From an uncultured Clostridia bacterium (lineage in GTDB: Bacteria; Bacillota; Clostridia; Peptostreptococcales; Anaerovoracaceae): a stretch of 64,000 bases of DNA. The stretch is from contig CAKQWJ010000005.1 in the NCBI GenBank assembly GCA_934278925.1, positions 43,289 to 107,288 of the forward strand, read 5' to 3'. Made by a program: the position numbers and the translations under genes. Below are positions 26,145 to 36,000 of the stretch, one piece after another (position 1 is the first letter of the stretch; every line of letters starts with the position of its first letter). Under the pieces are notes generated by a model, which made no database searches, was not told the origin of the DNA, and saw only the letters and a list, made by a program, of their open reading frames with translations.

Positions 26145-27707
26145 CTAGTCGTCTCCCTGCGTCCGAACTTCTTCTTCGATTCGAGCCACCTCTTCGTCCA
26201 GGTGCTCCAATCCCGGAAGCATATCCGCATATCGGCTTTCGGAACAGCGGAGAACGCCGGCTTCCTTCTCTGCCACGCCCAGCTGGTAGTCCGCACGGTT
26301 CAGCGCCAGCAATGTTCCGGCCCCGCCGATGCAGCCTCCCGGGCAGGCCATTCCTTCCAGCAGATATCCGTTCAGCTTTCCGGCTTTTGCACGCATCAGC
26401 ATTTTGCGGCAGTTGTCCAGACCCTCGGCGCGCTCGATCAGAACTTCCCGATCCGGATCCACCTCTTCCAGGCGCTTCTTCACCGCTTCCGCTACGCCGC
26501 CGCTGCGGGCGAAACCGTAGCCGTCGCTGCTGGCGCGGCGAAGCTCATCTCCTTCCGGAATTGCACCGAAGTCCACCCCTTTCGCAGCGAACATGCCGGC
26601 AACTTCTTCATAGGTCAGCACGAAATCCACATAGCTCTTCACGCTCCGGCGGCTGGCTTCCTGCTTCTTCGACAGGCACGGCCCGATGAATGCCACCTTG
26701 CACTCCGGATGCAGCTTCTTCGCCAGGCGGGCGCTCAGTACCATCGGCGTCAGCGCCATGGAAATGTTTCCGGCAAATTCCGGGAACTGCTTCTTTGCCA
26801 TGATGGACCACGCCGGGCAGCAGCTGGTGCCCATGAACGGCAGATTTTCCGGTACGTCGTGCATGAAGTGCTCCGCTTCCTGGATGGTGCACAGATCCGC
26901 ACCTACCGCAACTTCCACCACGTCTGCGAATCCCAGCTTGCCGAACGCTTCTTTCATCTTGGTATCCGTCAGCTCCTTGCCGAACTGGCCGGCGATGGAC
27001 GGTGCCACCATAGCGATAACCGGCGTATCGCCTTGCATTGCTTTGATGGTCTGATAGATCTGCCCCTTATCCACGATAGCGGCGAACGGACAGGAATTCA
27101 GACACATACCGCAGGAAACGCACTTCTCCTGGTCGATTTCCGCATGACCGTATTCATCCTTGTGGATAGCGTTGATTCCACAGGCTTTCTCGCAAGGCCG
27201 CTCCTGCTTTACGATAGCGTTGAACGGGCACACCTGAACGCAGCGGCCGCACTTGATACACTTGTCCGGATCGATGACGGAACGTCCGTCCTTCTGAATG
27301 GTGATGGCATCCTTCGGGCAGACCTCCTTGCACGGATGCTCCAAGCAGCCCTGGCATCCGTTGGTCACCGTCACGCCGTCCGGGCAGCAGTTGCAGGCGA
27401 ACCGGATGATATCGATGAGCGGCGGTTCATAGTATTTCTCGGCAATCATGCTCTCATCCACGCCCTTGGATGTGTTGGCATGTTCGTTGATCTTCCGGAG
27501 CGACATCCCCATCGCCACCCGAAGGCGCTCACCGATGATGGCTCTCTCCAGGAAAATGCTGTCTCGGAAAGGCTCGTTCTCTCCGGAAATAATCTTGTAC
27601 GGCAGGTCGTCCAGCTGCTCCGGACCGCCTCCTTCGTAGGCCAGCCTTGCCACCTCTTCGAATACCCTTCTGCGAAGTTTTGTCTTGTCTGTGATGTACC
27701 CTTTCAT
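26145..27707 (-). CDS. [FeFe] hydrogenase, monomeric, TSCCPxW (group B-like) type
   Basis: The 520-residue protein has ferredoxin-type Cys clusters in the N-terminal half (CQGCLEHPCKEVCP, CIKCGRCVQVCP, CEKACG, CVSCGMCLNSCP; about residues 115-225) and a hydrogenase domain after it. H-cluster motifs are L1 TSCCPAWSIM, L2 IGPCLSKKQEA and L3 EGMACPGGCIGG. The Ala in TSCCPAW, where classic enzymes have Gly or a proton-transfer Cys nearby, fits group B hydrogenases, whose physiological role is little known. It would exchange electrons with ferredoxin and produce or take up H2. Maturation genes hydE, hydF and hydG are not in the window. Start ATG 27707 follows GGAGGAGA. It lies downstream of the prfA-upp cluster after a 212-base gap. 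Confidence 0.87.
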   Translation of the reverse strand: MKGYITDKTKLRRRVFEEVARLAYEGGGPEQLDDLPYKIISGENEPFRDSIFLERAIIGERLRVAMGMSLRKINEHANTSKGVDESMIAEKYYEPPLIDIIRFACNCCPDGVTVTNGCQGCLEHPCKEVCPKDAITIQKDGRSVIDPDKCIKCGRCVQVCPFNAIVKQERPCEKACGINAIHKDEYGHAEIDQEKCVSCGMCLNSCPFAAIVDKGQIYQTIKAMQGDTPVIAMVAPSIAGQFGKELTDTKMKEAFGKLGFADVVEVAVGADLCTIQEAEHFMHDVPENLPFMGTSCCPAWSIMAKKQFPEFAGNISMALTPMVLSARLAKKLHPECKVAFIGPCLSKKQEASRRSVKSYVDFVLTYEEVAGMFAAKGVDFGAIPEGDELRRASSDGYGFARSGGVAEAVKKRLEEVDPDREVLIERAEGLDNCRKMLMRAKAGKLNGYLLEGMACPGGCIGGAGTLLALNRADYQLGVAEKEAGVLRCSESRYADMLPGLEHLDEEVARIEEEVRTQGDD

Positions 27708-27919
27708 GTTCTCCTCCAATTCATGAAATCGTGCAACAGAAAGCCCGGGGCATCCGCCGACGCTCTGGGTTCCCTATTATTAGTTAAAAGTAAAATGCGT
27801 GCTTCCCCCTACATTTCAAATAACCAATCATCACATATTGAATTTTATTTTAATTTTCCCGCACCGCCCCCGTCCGACAGTCCCGAAAAAATCATCGTCC
27901 TCTATATTGTTTTTATTCC
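27708..27919. other. Intergenic region upp to hydrogenase
   Basis: 212 bases without a gene. It is AT-rich in its right part and contains an imperfect GC-rich hairpin near 27742-27772 on the minus strand. No consensus promoter pair was found, though the hydrogenase promoter should be here. Confidence 0.5.
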
Positions 27920-28558
27920 CTACTTCGTTCCGTACAGGCGGTCTCCCGCATCTCCCAGGCCCGGGAGAATGTACGCGTTTTCGTTCAGGCACTCGTCCTT
28001 TGCCGCAATGTAGATATCCACATCCGGATGCGCGGTGTGCAGCGCCTCAATTCCCTCCGGTGCCGCAATCAGGCACATGAACTTGATATTGGTAGCTCCT
28101 CTCTTCTTGATGAAATCGATCGCCGCAATCGCACTTCCGCCGGTTGCCAGCATCGGATCCACCACGAAGCATTCTCTCTTCTCGATATCTACCGGCAGCT
28201 TACAGTAATATTCCACCGGCTTGTGGGTTTCCGGATCCCGGTACAGACCCACGTGGCCCACCTTCGCGTTCGGTACCAGTGCCAGCATTCCGTCCACGAA
28301 GCCCAGTCCGGCCCGCAGAATCGGAACGATGGCGATATCTTCTCCCTTCAGCATCTTCACCTGCGTGGTGCACATCGGGGTTTCGATTTCCACATCCTCC
28401 AGCGCCAGATCCCGAGTTGCCTCAAAACCCATCAGCATTGCCACTTCGGTTGCCAGCTCCCGGAATTCCTTCACGGTCGTGGATGTTTTTCTCATCAGCG
28501 AAACCTTGTGCTGAATCAGCGGGTGATCGAATACATAAACCTTTCCTTCTCTTGCCAT
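27920..28558 (-). CDS. upp: Uracil phosphoribosyltransferase
   Basis: Upp salvages uracil with PRPP to give UMP. The 212-residue length is typical. Motifs: [19 protein letters not shown] near the N-terminus, [13 protein letters not shown], the PRPP loop in [20 protein letters not shown], and the uracil-binding end [17 protein letters not shown]. It follows rpiB by 13 bases on the same strand. In many Firmicutes upp, rpiB, a Sua5-type gene and prfA lie together as here. Confidence 0.95.
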   Translation of the reverse strand: MAREGKVYVFDHPLIQHKVSLMRKTSTTVKEFRELATEVAMLMGFEATRDLALEDVEIETPMCTTQVKMLKGEDIAIVPILRAGLGFVDGMLALVPNAKVGHVGLYRDPETHKPVEYYCKLPVDIEKRECFVVDPMLATGGSAIAAIDFIKKRGATNIKFMCLIAAPEGIEALHTAHPDVDIYIAAKDECLNENAYILPGLGDAGDRLYGTK

Positions 28559-28571
28559 TGCTTTCCTCCGA

Positions 28572-29003
28572 TTAAATCTCTTCCAGCATATTGATTCGGC
28601 GCAGGTGCTTTCCGCCCTCGAATTCTGTCTTCATCCATGTATCGATCATTTCAAAAGCCAGCTCCTGAGAGATCATCCGAGCACCCATGGCGATTACGTT
28701 GGCATTGTTGTGTCTCCGGCACATCTCCGCCATCTCCACGGAAGTGCACAGCGCACAGCGAATGCCCTTCACCTTATTGCAGGCGATGGAAATTCCGATA
28801 CCGGATCCGCAGATCGCAATTCCCCGCTCCGCTTTGCCGGAAGCCACCGCTTCTCCAACGGCTTTTCCGTAAATCGGGTAGTCCACCGACTCCGTAGAAT
28901 TCGTGCCCACATCCAGCACTTCGTGACCTTCCGCAATCAACTTCTCCTTGACCGCTTCCTTCAGGGGATAACCCGCGTGGTCGCATCCAATCGCAATAAT
29001 CAT
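28572..29003 (-). CDS. rpiB: Ribose-5-phosphate isomerase B
   Basis: RpiB interconverts ribose-5-phosphate and ribulose-5-phosphate in the pentose phosphate pathway. The 143-residue product starts [15 protein letters not shown] and contains [17 protein letters not shown] with the conserved active-site Cys and phosphate loop, plus [12 protein letters not shown]. Start ATG 29003 is 8 bases after AGGAGG; a GTG nine bases further upstream overlaps that site and is rejected. It lies between tsaC and upp in one probable operon. Confidence 0.94.
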   Translation of the reverse strand: MIIAIGCDHAGYPLKEAVKEKLIAEGHEVLDVGTNSTESVDYPIYGKAVGEAVASGKAERGIAICGSGIGISIACNKVKGIRCALCTSVEMAEMCRRHNNANVIAMGARMISQELAFEMIDTWMKTEFEGGKHLRRINMLEEI

Positions 29004-29015
29004 TTTCTCCACCTC

Positions 29016-30023
29016 CTACACATGTATCACGTCGTACCCTGCCGACTTGAGCATCCGGTTCATCACCGAGAACCCAAGCTCTTCTTCCGGAAGGGCCCGA
29101 ACCAGAATCACATCTACATCTTCCCGATCCAATTCTCTCAGACGGGCAAAAAAATCCTTCGCCGCGGCTTTACTGTCCCGGCCGTAATTCAAGGCAACCG
29201 CCTTCTGCCGAGCGTATTTGCACAGCCGCAGCTGCTCTTCAATTTCCCGCTCCACTGCGGCATCATCGTCGCCTTCGATAATCTTCACTTCCGCCTTCGG
29301 CGCATAGTGACGATACTTCATTCCCGGTGCCTTCGGGTGGAACTCTTCCCCCTCGCTGCGATGCATCGGATCCACGAACAGCGCCGGATCGTATTTCACT
29401 TCGCTCCCCAAAGTAAACTCCAGCATCTCCTTCGTGATATATCCCGGCCGCAGAATCATCGGCACGTCCCCGGTAAGATCCAGCACTGTGGATTCAATGC
29501 CCACCGCGCAGTCTTCTCCCAGAAGAACCGCATCGATTCGGCCGTCCATATCCTCCAGCACATCTTCGTATCGGGTCGGGCTGGGTCTTCCGGACCGATT
29601 GGCGCTGGGCGCCGCAATCGGTCTCTCCGACACCCGAATCAAATCTCTGGCCGCCTCACTGAGGGGCATGCGAATTCCCACGGTATCCAGTCCTCCGGTG
29701 GTCACCATCGGCACCCTCTCTGCCTTCTTCATGATGAAGGTAATCGGACCCGGCCAGTAGGCCTGAATCAGCGGAACCGCCACCGCCGGAATTTCCGATG
29801 CCACATCCGCCAGCTGTCCCATTTCCGCAATGTGAACGATCATGGGATTATCGCTGGGACGGCCTTTGGCTTCGTACACCGACCGAACCGCCTCTTCGTC
29901 CAGGGCATTGGCCCCCAGGCCGTACACCGTCTCTGTGGGAAACGCCACCAGTCCGCCCCGCCGGATAATCTCGCCGGCATGAGCAATATTTTTTTCTGTA
30001 ATCTCAAGTCTTTCGGTATCCAT
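29016..30023 (-). CDS. tsaC: Threonylcarbamoyl-AMP synthase (Sua5/YwlC type)
   Basis: This enzyme makes threonylcarbamoyl-AMP for the t6A37 modification of ANN-decoding tRNAs. The 335-residue protein has the YrdC domain (1-205; GGLVAFPTETVYGLGANA, KGRPSDNPMIVHI, SANRSGRPSPT) and the extra C-terminal Sua5 domain (about 230-335), so it is the long Sua5 form. Its ATG overlaps the prfA stop by one base (TAATG), implying translational coupling. prmC, often found between prfA and this gene in other Firmicutes, is absent here. Confidence 0.93.
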   Translation of the reverse strand: MDTERLEITEKNIAHAGEIIRRGGLVAFPTETVYGLGANALDEEAVRSVYEAKGRPSDNPMIVHIAEMGQLADVASEIPAVAVPLIQAYWPGPITFIMKKAERVPMVTTGGLDTVGIRMPLSEAARDLIRVSERPIAAPSANRSGRPSPTRYEDVLEDMDGRIDAVLLGEDCAVGIESTVLDLTGDVPMILRPGYITKEMLEFTLGSEVKYDPALFVDPMHRSEGEEFHPKAPGMKYRHYAPKAEVKIIEGDDDAAVEREIEEQLRLCKYARQKAVALNYGRDSKAAAKDFFARLRELDREDVDVILVRALPEEELGFSVMNRMLKSAGYDVIHV

Positions 30024-31087
30024 TAGAAGCTCTTCATCTTCTCCGCCTGGTCATGGGTGATCAGAGCGTCGATAATCTCGTCCAGATCTCCATCCAGGAA
30101 GTTTTCCAATTTGTAGATTGTCACGTTAATTCTGTGGTCGGTTACACGACCCTGCGGGAAGTTGTACGTCCGGATTCGCTCGGAACGGTCTCCGCTTCCC
30201 ACCTGGCTCCGGCGCTCTGCCGAAATCTTGTCGTTCTGCTCCTGGAGCATCAGGTCGTACAGACGGGCCTTCAGTACCTTGAAGGCTTTGTCCTTATTCT
30301 TAATCTGGGATTTCTCATCCTGACAGGTTACCACCAGTCCGGTCGGGATATGGGTCAAACGAACCGCCGAGTCCGTGGTGTTGACGCACTGTCCGCCGTT
30401 ACCGGAAGCGCGGTACACATCCACCCGGACGTCGTTCGGGTCGATTTTAACCTCTACGTCATCTACTTCCGGCAGCACCGCGATGGATGCGGCGGAGGTG
30501 TGAATCCGTCCGCTGGACTCCGTCTCCGGCACACGCTGTACCCGGTGCACGCCGCTCTCGAACTTCAGACGGGAGTACGCGCCCTTACCCTTAATCATGA
30601 TCACCGCTTCCTTCACACCGCCGATTCCGGTATCGTTCACGTCGATGATCTCCGTCTTCCATCTTCTTCTCTCTGCATAGCGCAGGTACATTCTCATCAG
30701 GTCGCCGCCGAACAGCGCCGCCTCGTCTCCGCCGGTGCCGGCACGAACTTCCAGAATAACGTTCTTCTCATCGTTCGGGTCCTTCGGCAGCAGCAGAATC
30801 TTCAGCTCCTCCTGGGATTTCTCGATGCCCGCTTCCAGCTCCTTGATTTCCTCCCGAGCCATCTCCCGGAGTTCCTCATCATCTTCCATCTCGAAGATTT
30901 CCTTGGAATCCTCCAGCTCCTGCTTCATATCCTTGTAGTGCTTGTATTCCTTCACAATCGGCTCCATCTCGCCCATTTCCTTCATGTACTTCTGCCATGT
31001 CGGCTGGTCGGAAATGATATCCGGGTCGGAAACTTTTTTTGCCAGCTCCTCGTACTTGTCTACGGTAAAATCCAATTTGTCAAACAT
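30023..31087 (-). CDS. prfA: Peptide chain release factor 1
   Basis: RF1 reads UAA and UAG. The 354-residue product has the PxT-type codon-reading motif ([13 protein letters not shown]) and the GGQ loop in [17 protein letters not shown]. Length and domain order are typical. It starts the prfA-tsaC-rpiB-upp run. The rpmE terminator lies between it and rpmE, so its promoter should be near 31100-31220, where only weak matches are seen. Confidence 0.96.
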   Translation of the reverse strand: MFDKLDFTVDKYEELAKKVSDPDIISDQPTWQKYMKEMGEMEPIVKEYKHYKDMKQELEDSKEIFEMEDDEELREMAREEIKELEAGIEKSQEELKILLLPKDPNDEKNVILEVRAGTGGDEAALFGGDLMRMYLRYAERRRWKTEIIDVNDTGIGGVKEAVIMIKGKGAYSRLKFESGVHRVQRVPETESSGRIHTSAASIAVLPEVDDVEVKIDPNDVRVDVYRASGNGGQCVNTTDSAVRLTHIPTGLVVTCQDEKSQIKNKDKAFKVLKARLYDLMLQEQNDKISAERRSQVGSGDRSERIRTYNFPQGRVTDHRINVTIYKLENFLDGDLDEIIDALITHDQAEKMKSF

Positions 31088-31228
31088 AATCTCTTTCCTC
31101 TATATTATATGTAAAAAAACGATAACATTTCTTCCGGTCTTCCGGCGCGTCGTCTGCTGTCGTTACAAAAAAATCACGCTCTTTGCCATTATATCACATC
31201 CCACATCCGTGTAAAATACAGTCATGCG

Positions 31229-31263
31229 AAAAAGGGATGCTGCAGTCTCTCCCACAGCATCCC
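31229..31263 (-). terminator. Terminator of rpmE
   Basis: GGGATGCTG and CAGCATCCC form a 9-bp stem on the minus strand followed by TTTTT. Confidence 0.88.
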
Positions 31264-31280
31264 CCTTACTCGTTCGTTCC

Positions 31281-31478
31281 CTAAAGGTTGTACTTGTTCT
31301 TGAACTTTTCGATACGTCCGCCACGGTTTGCAAACTTCTGCTGACCGGTGAAGAACGGATGACACTCAGAGCAAATGTCCACTCTCATCTCGGAGTTGTT
31401 GGACAGTGTCATAAATGTATTACCACATGCGCAAGTAACTTTACATTCCTTATAATCAGGATGGATTCCTTCCTTCAT
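31281..31478 (-). CDS. rpmE: 50S ribosomal protein L31, zinc-binding type
   Basis: The 65-residue protein starts [20 protein letters not shown] and has the four zinc ligands Cys16, Cys18, Cys36 and Cys39 ([10 protein letters not shown]), so it is the zinc-containing paralogue. Start ATG 31478 follows AAAGAGGAGAG; an in-frame GTG upstream is not needed. It has its own promoter and terminator. Confidence 0.96.
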   Translation of the reverse strand: MKEGIHPDYKECKVTCACGNTFMTLSNNSEMRVDICSECHPFFTGQQKFANRGGRIEKFKNKYNL

Positions 31479-31546
31479 GTTGTCTCTCCTCTTTCTGTGA
31501 ATGTCTATCCGGGCACGGCTTAGTCCATCACCCAAATAGCTTTATA

Positions 31547-31575
31547 ATTATATCAGCATGGAACCCTGTACGCAA
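31547..31575 (-). promoter_or_regulatory. Promoter of rpmE
   Basis: Minus-strand TTGCGT, 17 bases, then TATAAT preceded by TGA. About 70 bases upstream of the gene. Confidence 0.75.
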
Positions 31576-31664
31576 GGGATTTTTGCTTTATTTTTCGGGT
31601 TTTTTGCCCTTTTTTGTGAAGGAAGCGCTTTCACTCCGTCAATTTGTCTGTTCCCTATCAATCA

Positions 31665-31693
31665 TTGCACCCCACTCCCCCGACGGTTATAAT
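31665..31693 (+). promoter_or_regulatory. Promoter of coaBC
   Basis: TTGCAC, exactly 17 bases, then TATAAT, about 90 bases upstream of ATG 31784. It could also supply the downstream 33090-39975 genes. Confidence 0.75.
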
Positions 31694-31783
31694 GTATTTG
31701 TAAAAAAAGGTTTATTTTTCAACATATTCCGGCAGTTCGAAATGCATTCCTCTGCCGAATCGATTACGGAAAGGAAATTCACT

Positions 31784-32983
31784 ATGCTACAGGGAAAAAC
31801 CGTGCTGCTGGGCATCACCGGCGGCATCGCAGCATATAAAAGTGCCATGCTGGCCAGCGCTTTGAAGAAGCAGCACGCCGATGTGCACGTCGTCATGACC
31901 GAGAACGCCACCCGGTTCATCGCACCTCTCACCTTTGAGACCCTGACCAACAACCGGGTTTCGGTGGACACCTTTGACCGGAATTTCAAATACGATGTGG
32001 AGCACATCTCTTTGGCGAAAGCCGCGGATTTGATCTGCGTGGCACCGGCCACCGCCGACTTCATAGCAAAGGCGGCTCACGGTCTGGCCGACGATATGCT
32101 CACCACCGTTCTTCTGGCGGCGAAGTGCCCAAAGTTGGTGGCGCCGGCCATGAACACCGCCATGTATGAAAATCCGATTACTCAAGACAATATGGCGATT
32201 CTCCGGAAATACGGCTTCCACGTTATGGATCCGGCCAACGGCCACCTGGCCTGCGGCGATTCCGGCCCGGGGAAAATGCCGGAACCGGAGGCGCTGCTGG
32301 AAGAAATCCTGTACCTCCTGGCCTGCAATAAGGATTTTACCGGGAAACGGGTTCTGGTTACCGCCGGTCCAACGCAGGAATCCATCGACCCGGTGCGGTA
32401 TATCACCAACCACTCCACCGGCAAGATGGGATACGCACTGGCACGGGCCGCTGCGTTCCGCGGTGCGGATGTCACCTTGATTTCCGGTCCCACCGCCCTT
32501 CAGCCGCCGGCACACGCGGAGTTCATTCCGGTTACCAGTGCCGAAGAGATGCACGACGCGGTTCTGGAACAGGTGCCGAAAGCGGACTTCGTCTTCAAAG
32601 CCGCTGCAGTAGCGGATTACACACCGATGGTGACATACGATCAGAAGGTCAAGAAAAAGGACGGGGACATGTCCATTCCTCTTACCCGAACCAAGGATAT
32701 CCTGAAGGACGTTGCCGGAATTCGCCGAGCAGACCAAATCCTCTGCGGCTTCTCCATGGAAACGGAAAACCTGATTGAGAACTCCCGGGGGAAATTAGAA
32801 CGAAAAGGTCTGGATATGATTGCGGCCAACAGCCTTCGAACGGAAGGGGCCGGCTTCGGCACCGACACCAACGTGATTACGGTAATCACCAAAAATCTGG
32901 TACGTGAACTGCCGATTCAATCCAAATTCGATGCGGCGGGCGAGCTCCTTACCATGGCGCTGTCCATGGCGGCTCGGAAATAG
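31784..32983 (+). CDS. coaBC: Bifunctional phosphopantothenoylcysteine decarboxylase/phosphopantothenate-cysteine ligase
   Basis: CoaBC performs two steps of coenzyme A synthesis. The 399-residue product has the flavin decarboxylase half (about 1-180: [20 protein letters not shown], conserved His and [17 protein letters not shown]) and the ligase half (about 185-399: [42 protein letters not shown], with the Lys of KKKDGDM nearby). Start ATG 31784 is preceded by GAAAGGAAA; the frame is open further upstream but over the promoter. It is 106 bases upstream of the giant nucleotidyltransferase gene with no terminator visible between, so cotranscription is possible. Confidence 0.94.
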   Translation: MLQGKTVLLGITGGIAAYKSAMLASALKKQHADVHVVMTENATRFIAPLTFETLTNNRVSVDTFDRNFKYDVEHISLAKAADLICVAPATADFIAKAAHGLADDMLTTVLLAAKCPKLVAPAMNTAMYENPITQDNMAILRKYGFHVMDPANGHLACGDSGPGKMPEPEALLEEILYLLACNKDFTGKRVLVTAGPTQESIDPVRYITNHSTGKMGYALARAAAFRGADVTLISGPTALQPPAHAEFIPVTSAEEMHDAVLEQVPKADFVFKAAAVADYTPMVTYDQKVKKKDGDMSIPLTRTKDILKDVAGIRRADQILCGFSMETENLIENSRGKLERKGLDMIAANSLRTEGAGFGTDTNVITVITKNLVRELPIQSKFDAAGELLTMALSMAARK

Positions 32984-33089
32984 TTTTACATACTTTACTT
33001 ACTTATATGGTTATTTAGAAAAACGCGCCTTCTCCGCGGGGGGGAGAAGGCGGCACCGCTCGATGGTATCGAGCAGAGAGAGGGCTTAT

Positions 33090-36000
33090 ATGTTATTTAG
33101 TGAGAACAATGCAGATATTCTGTACAACGAGATTACCGGCGCTTATCTGGATCGAGGGTACATGCATGGCGAGGGTCTGACCAAGGATCAGGTAAACCGG
33201 TCCCGGGATTTGTTCAAAGCCATGGCCTACGACCTGATTGACCGTGGCGATGAAACCGGACGGATTCACACGCCTGAAATTCTGGCTGTGTGGAAGAATC
33301 ACCTTCATCCCGGCGGTCCGGAACCGGAGGACGGCTGGCTGCAGCATTGCTACACGTTCCTTCGGAATCAGCTGTTCCCCCATCTTCCGGGACCGGCGGA
33401 TGCCGACGCCTTCCGCCAGCAGCGGAACAACCTGCTCCAGCTGATGCGCGGCGTATTCATATACGAACAGAAAACCCTTCCCTTCAATCCGACGAAGGAC
33501 CTTCGGCTGCTCAGCGATGTGCAGATTGCAGCCGGCCGTTTTAATCCGGAATACACCAAGATGCACAAAATGATTCGCAACAAGTACATCTACGAATTCA
33601 TGCGCATCGGTATCGATATTACGCCATTTAACACCCTGGGACATATCAGCGGTGTTCATTACGTTGCCATGTATATGGCCTATCAGCTGCACCAGGTGGG
33701 AATGCCGGTGGATCTGGGTATCATCTCCGGCGCCGCCGCCATGCATGACATCGGTAAATACGGCTGCCGCCCATTTGAGGAACAACGTGTTCCGTATCTT
33801 CATTATTATTACACCAACTACTGCCTCAGCCGGAATGCCCTTCCTACCATTGCGCATATCGCAGCCAATCACTCCACCTGGGATCTGGAGCTGGAAAACC
33901 TTTCCGTGGAATCCCTGCTGCTCATCTATGCGGATTTCCGCGTAAAGAGCACCCGAGTGAAGGATAAAGAAGTCATTCACTTCTATTCCCTCAAAGAGGC
34001 TTTCGATGTCATCCTGAACAAGCTGGACAACGTGGATGCCGCCAAGCGCCACCGCTATGTAAAGGTCTATGCGAAGCTGAAGGATTTCGAAGACCTGATG
34101 ATTGAAAACGGCGTCTCCGTAGATCTTCCGAAAGAAGCCACGGCCCATTTCGACGAACAGTGCATTCAGAAACCGATTCCACTGCGCCTCCGCCCTGCCC
34201 TGCTCCGGAACGACGAGGTGGTGCAGGAGCTGAAATTCCGGGCTATCGGCCACAACATCCGAGTGATGAGCCGCTTCAGCAACCCGGAACAGTTCGCCAG
34301 CCTGATTGAATCCGCCCGCAGCTGCCAGCGTTGGAAGGATACCCGTACTTACATCACCATATTGGGGGAATATTCCACCTACATGTCGGAGGATCAGAAG
34401 AATCTGACCCTGAATTTCCTGTACGAAATGTTGGCCCATCAGGCCAGCGACATCCGGGAACAGGCGGCGGCGCTCATGGGCCGCATCGTGGCAAATTACC
34501 GAGAGGAGTACAAAAAAGAACTGCCGAAGGATGTTCCTTCCCCGAACATTACGTCCACCAACATCTATCAGTTTGAATCCTTTCTGATAAAAATACTGAA
34601 CCCGGACTACAAGGTGACCGACCACCACCGGAAATGGATTACTTCCTGTGCGGACTTCTACGTGGAATCCGCCCTGAACAATTGCAATCCGGCGCGCCGT
34701 CACTTCTACTTTGATGTGCTGGAAAAGTATTACGATTCGGAGGATGTGTCGGAAGCGCGCATCATCGTGCTGATGATTACCGCCCTTCGAATCAATCCGA
34801 CCTGGTGTCCGGACTCCTTTATCCAGACCATCCGCTTCTTTTCCAAGAACATGCTGGGGTCCTTTTCCCAGGATGTGGATTTGATCACCTTGGATGTGAT
34901 GGATCATTACTTCGGGGATACCATGGAGAACTTCACGGACATCCGCCGAAAGGATATTCTGGGATTGACGGGGGACACTCTGACGGAGAAGGAGCTGTCC
35001 ACCATGTTCCTGGACAACCTGAAGACCCGCACTTCCTGGAACCGGAAAATGGCCAATATCCGCTATATGCTGGAATCGGTCCACACCGAAGTGGGGCAGG
35101 CCCGCATTCTCCAGATTGCAATCCACCTGGCCAACCTGATTAAAAACAGTGAAACCATCACCGTTCGCCGTTATGCCGCTCAGGCCCTGTTCCGGATTCT
35201 GCCGGATCTCACATCGGATCAGGCCAATGAGCTGATGATTGAGATTTTCAACGGCCTGGAAATTGAGGATTACCAGTTCAGCCGGTCCCTGCCGAAGGTG
35301 CTGGGCATCATCACTCTGTACCTACCGCCGAAGGAACTGGATGAAGTCATAGACGAACTGGAGAAGATGCTGAACAACGGCGTGGAACGTTCTGCCTGTG
35401 CGGCCCTTCAGACCATCGCCGTCATTCTGGAAGAATACGATATCTACAAATTCGAAGAAAAAGCCGGCGTCATGGAAGCTCGCACCTCCAGGCTGCTGGG
35501 ACTCCTGCTGAAGGGTTTTGCCTACTACCGTGCGCCGATTTCCCAGGAAGCCTTCCGCATGATTGGAGAACGCATTTTCCACAGCGAGAAGCTCTCACCG
35601 GAACAGAAGCACGATATCGCCGTTCGCTGCTTCAAGCGGCTGGTAACCATCATCCCGTTTTCCGCGAAGGAGCGTGAGGATTTGCAGTTCTACAATAACT
35701 CTGCGGGGTTGCTGAATATCTATCGCTTCATATCGGAATATCAGACGGAGGTGGGCGATTTCCGCTTCCCGGAAATGAAGAAGGTGGCGTTCTTCCCGGG
35801 AACCTTCGACCCGTTCAGCCTGGGGCACAAGGCCATTGCCACCACCATTCGGAATATGGGCTACCAGGTATATCTGGCCATCGATGAATTCTCCTGGTCC
35901 AAGAAGACCCTGCCTCACATGCTGCGGGAGGAAATTCTTGCCATGTCCATCGCCGATGAAGAGAACCTTTATATTTTCCCGGACGATATTTCCGTCAACA

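Noticed and set aside
32904..33089. Upstream extension of the 1600-residue fusion protein
   Set aside because: The frame is open but runs antisense-like through the end of coaBC in another frame; ATG 33090 has a ribosome site and begins the recognisable protein.
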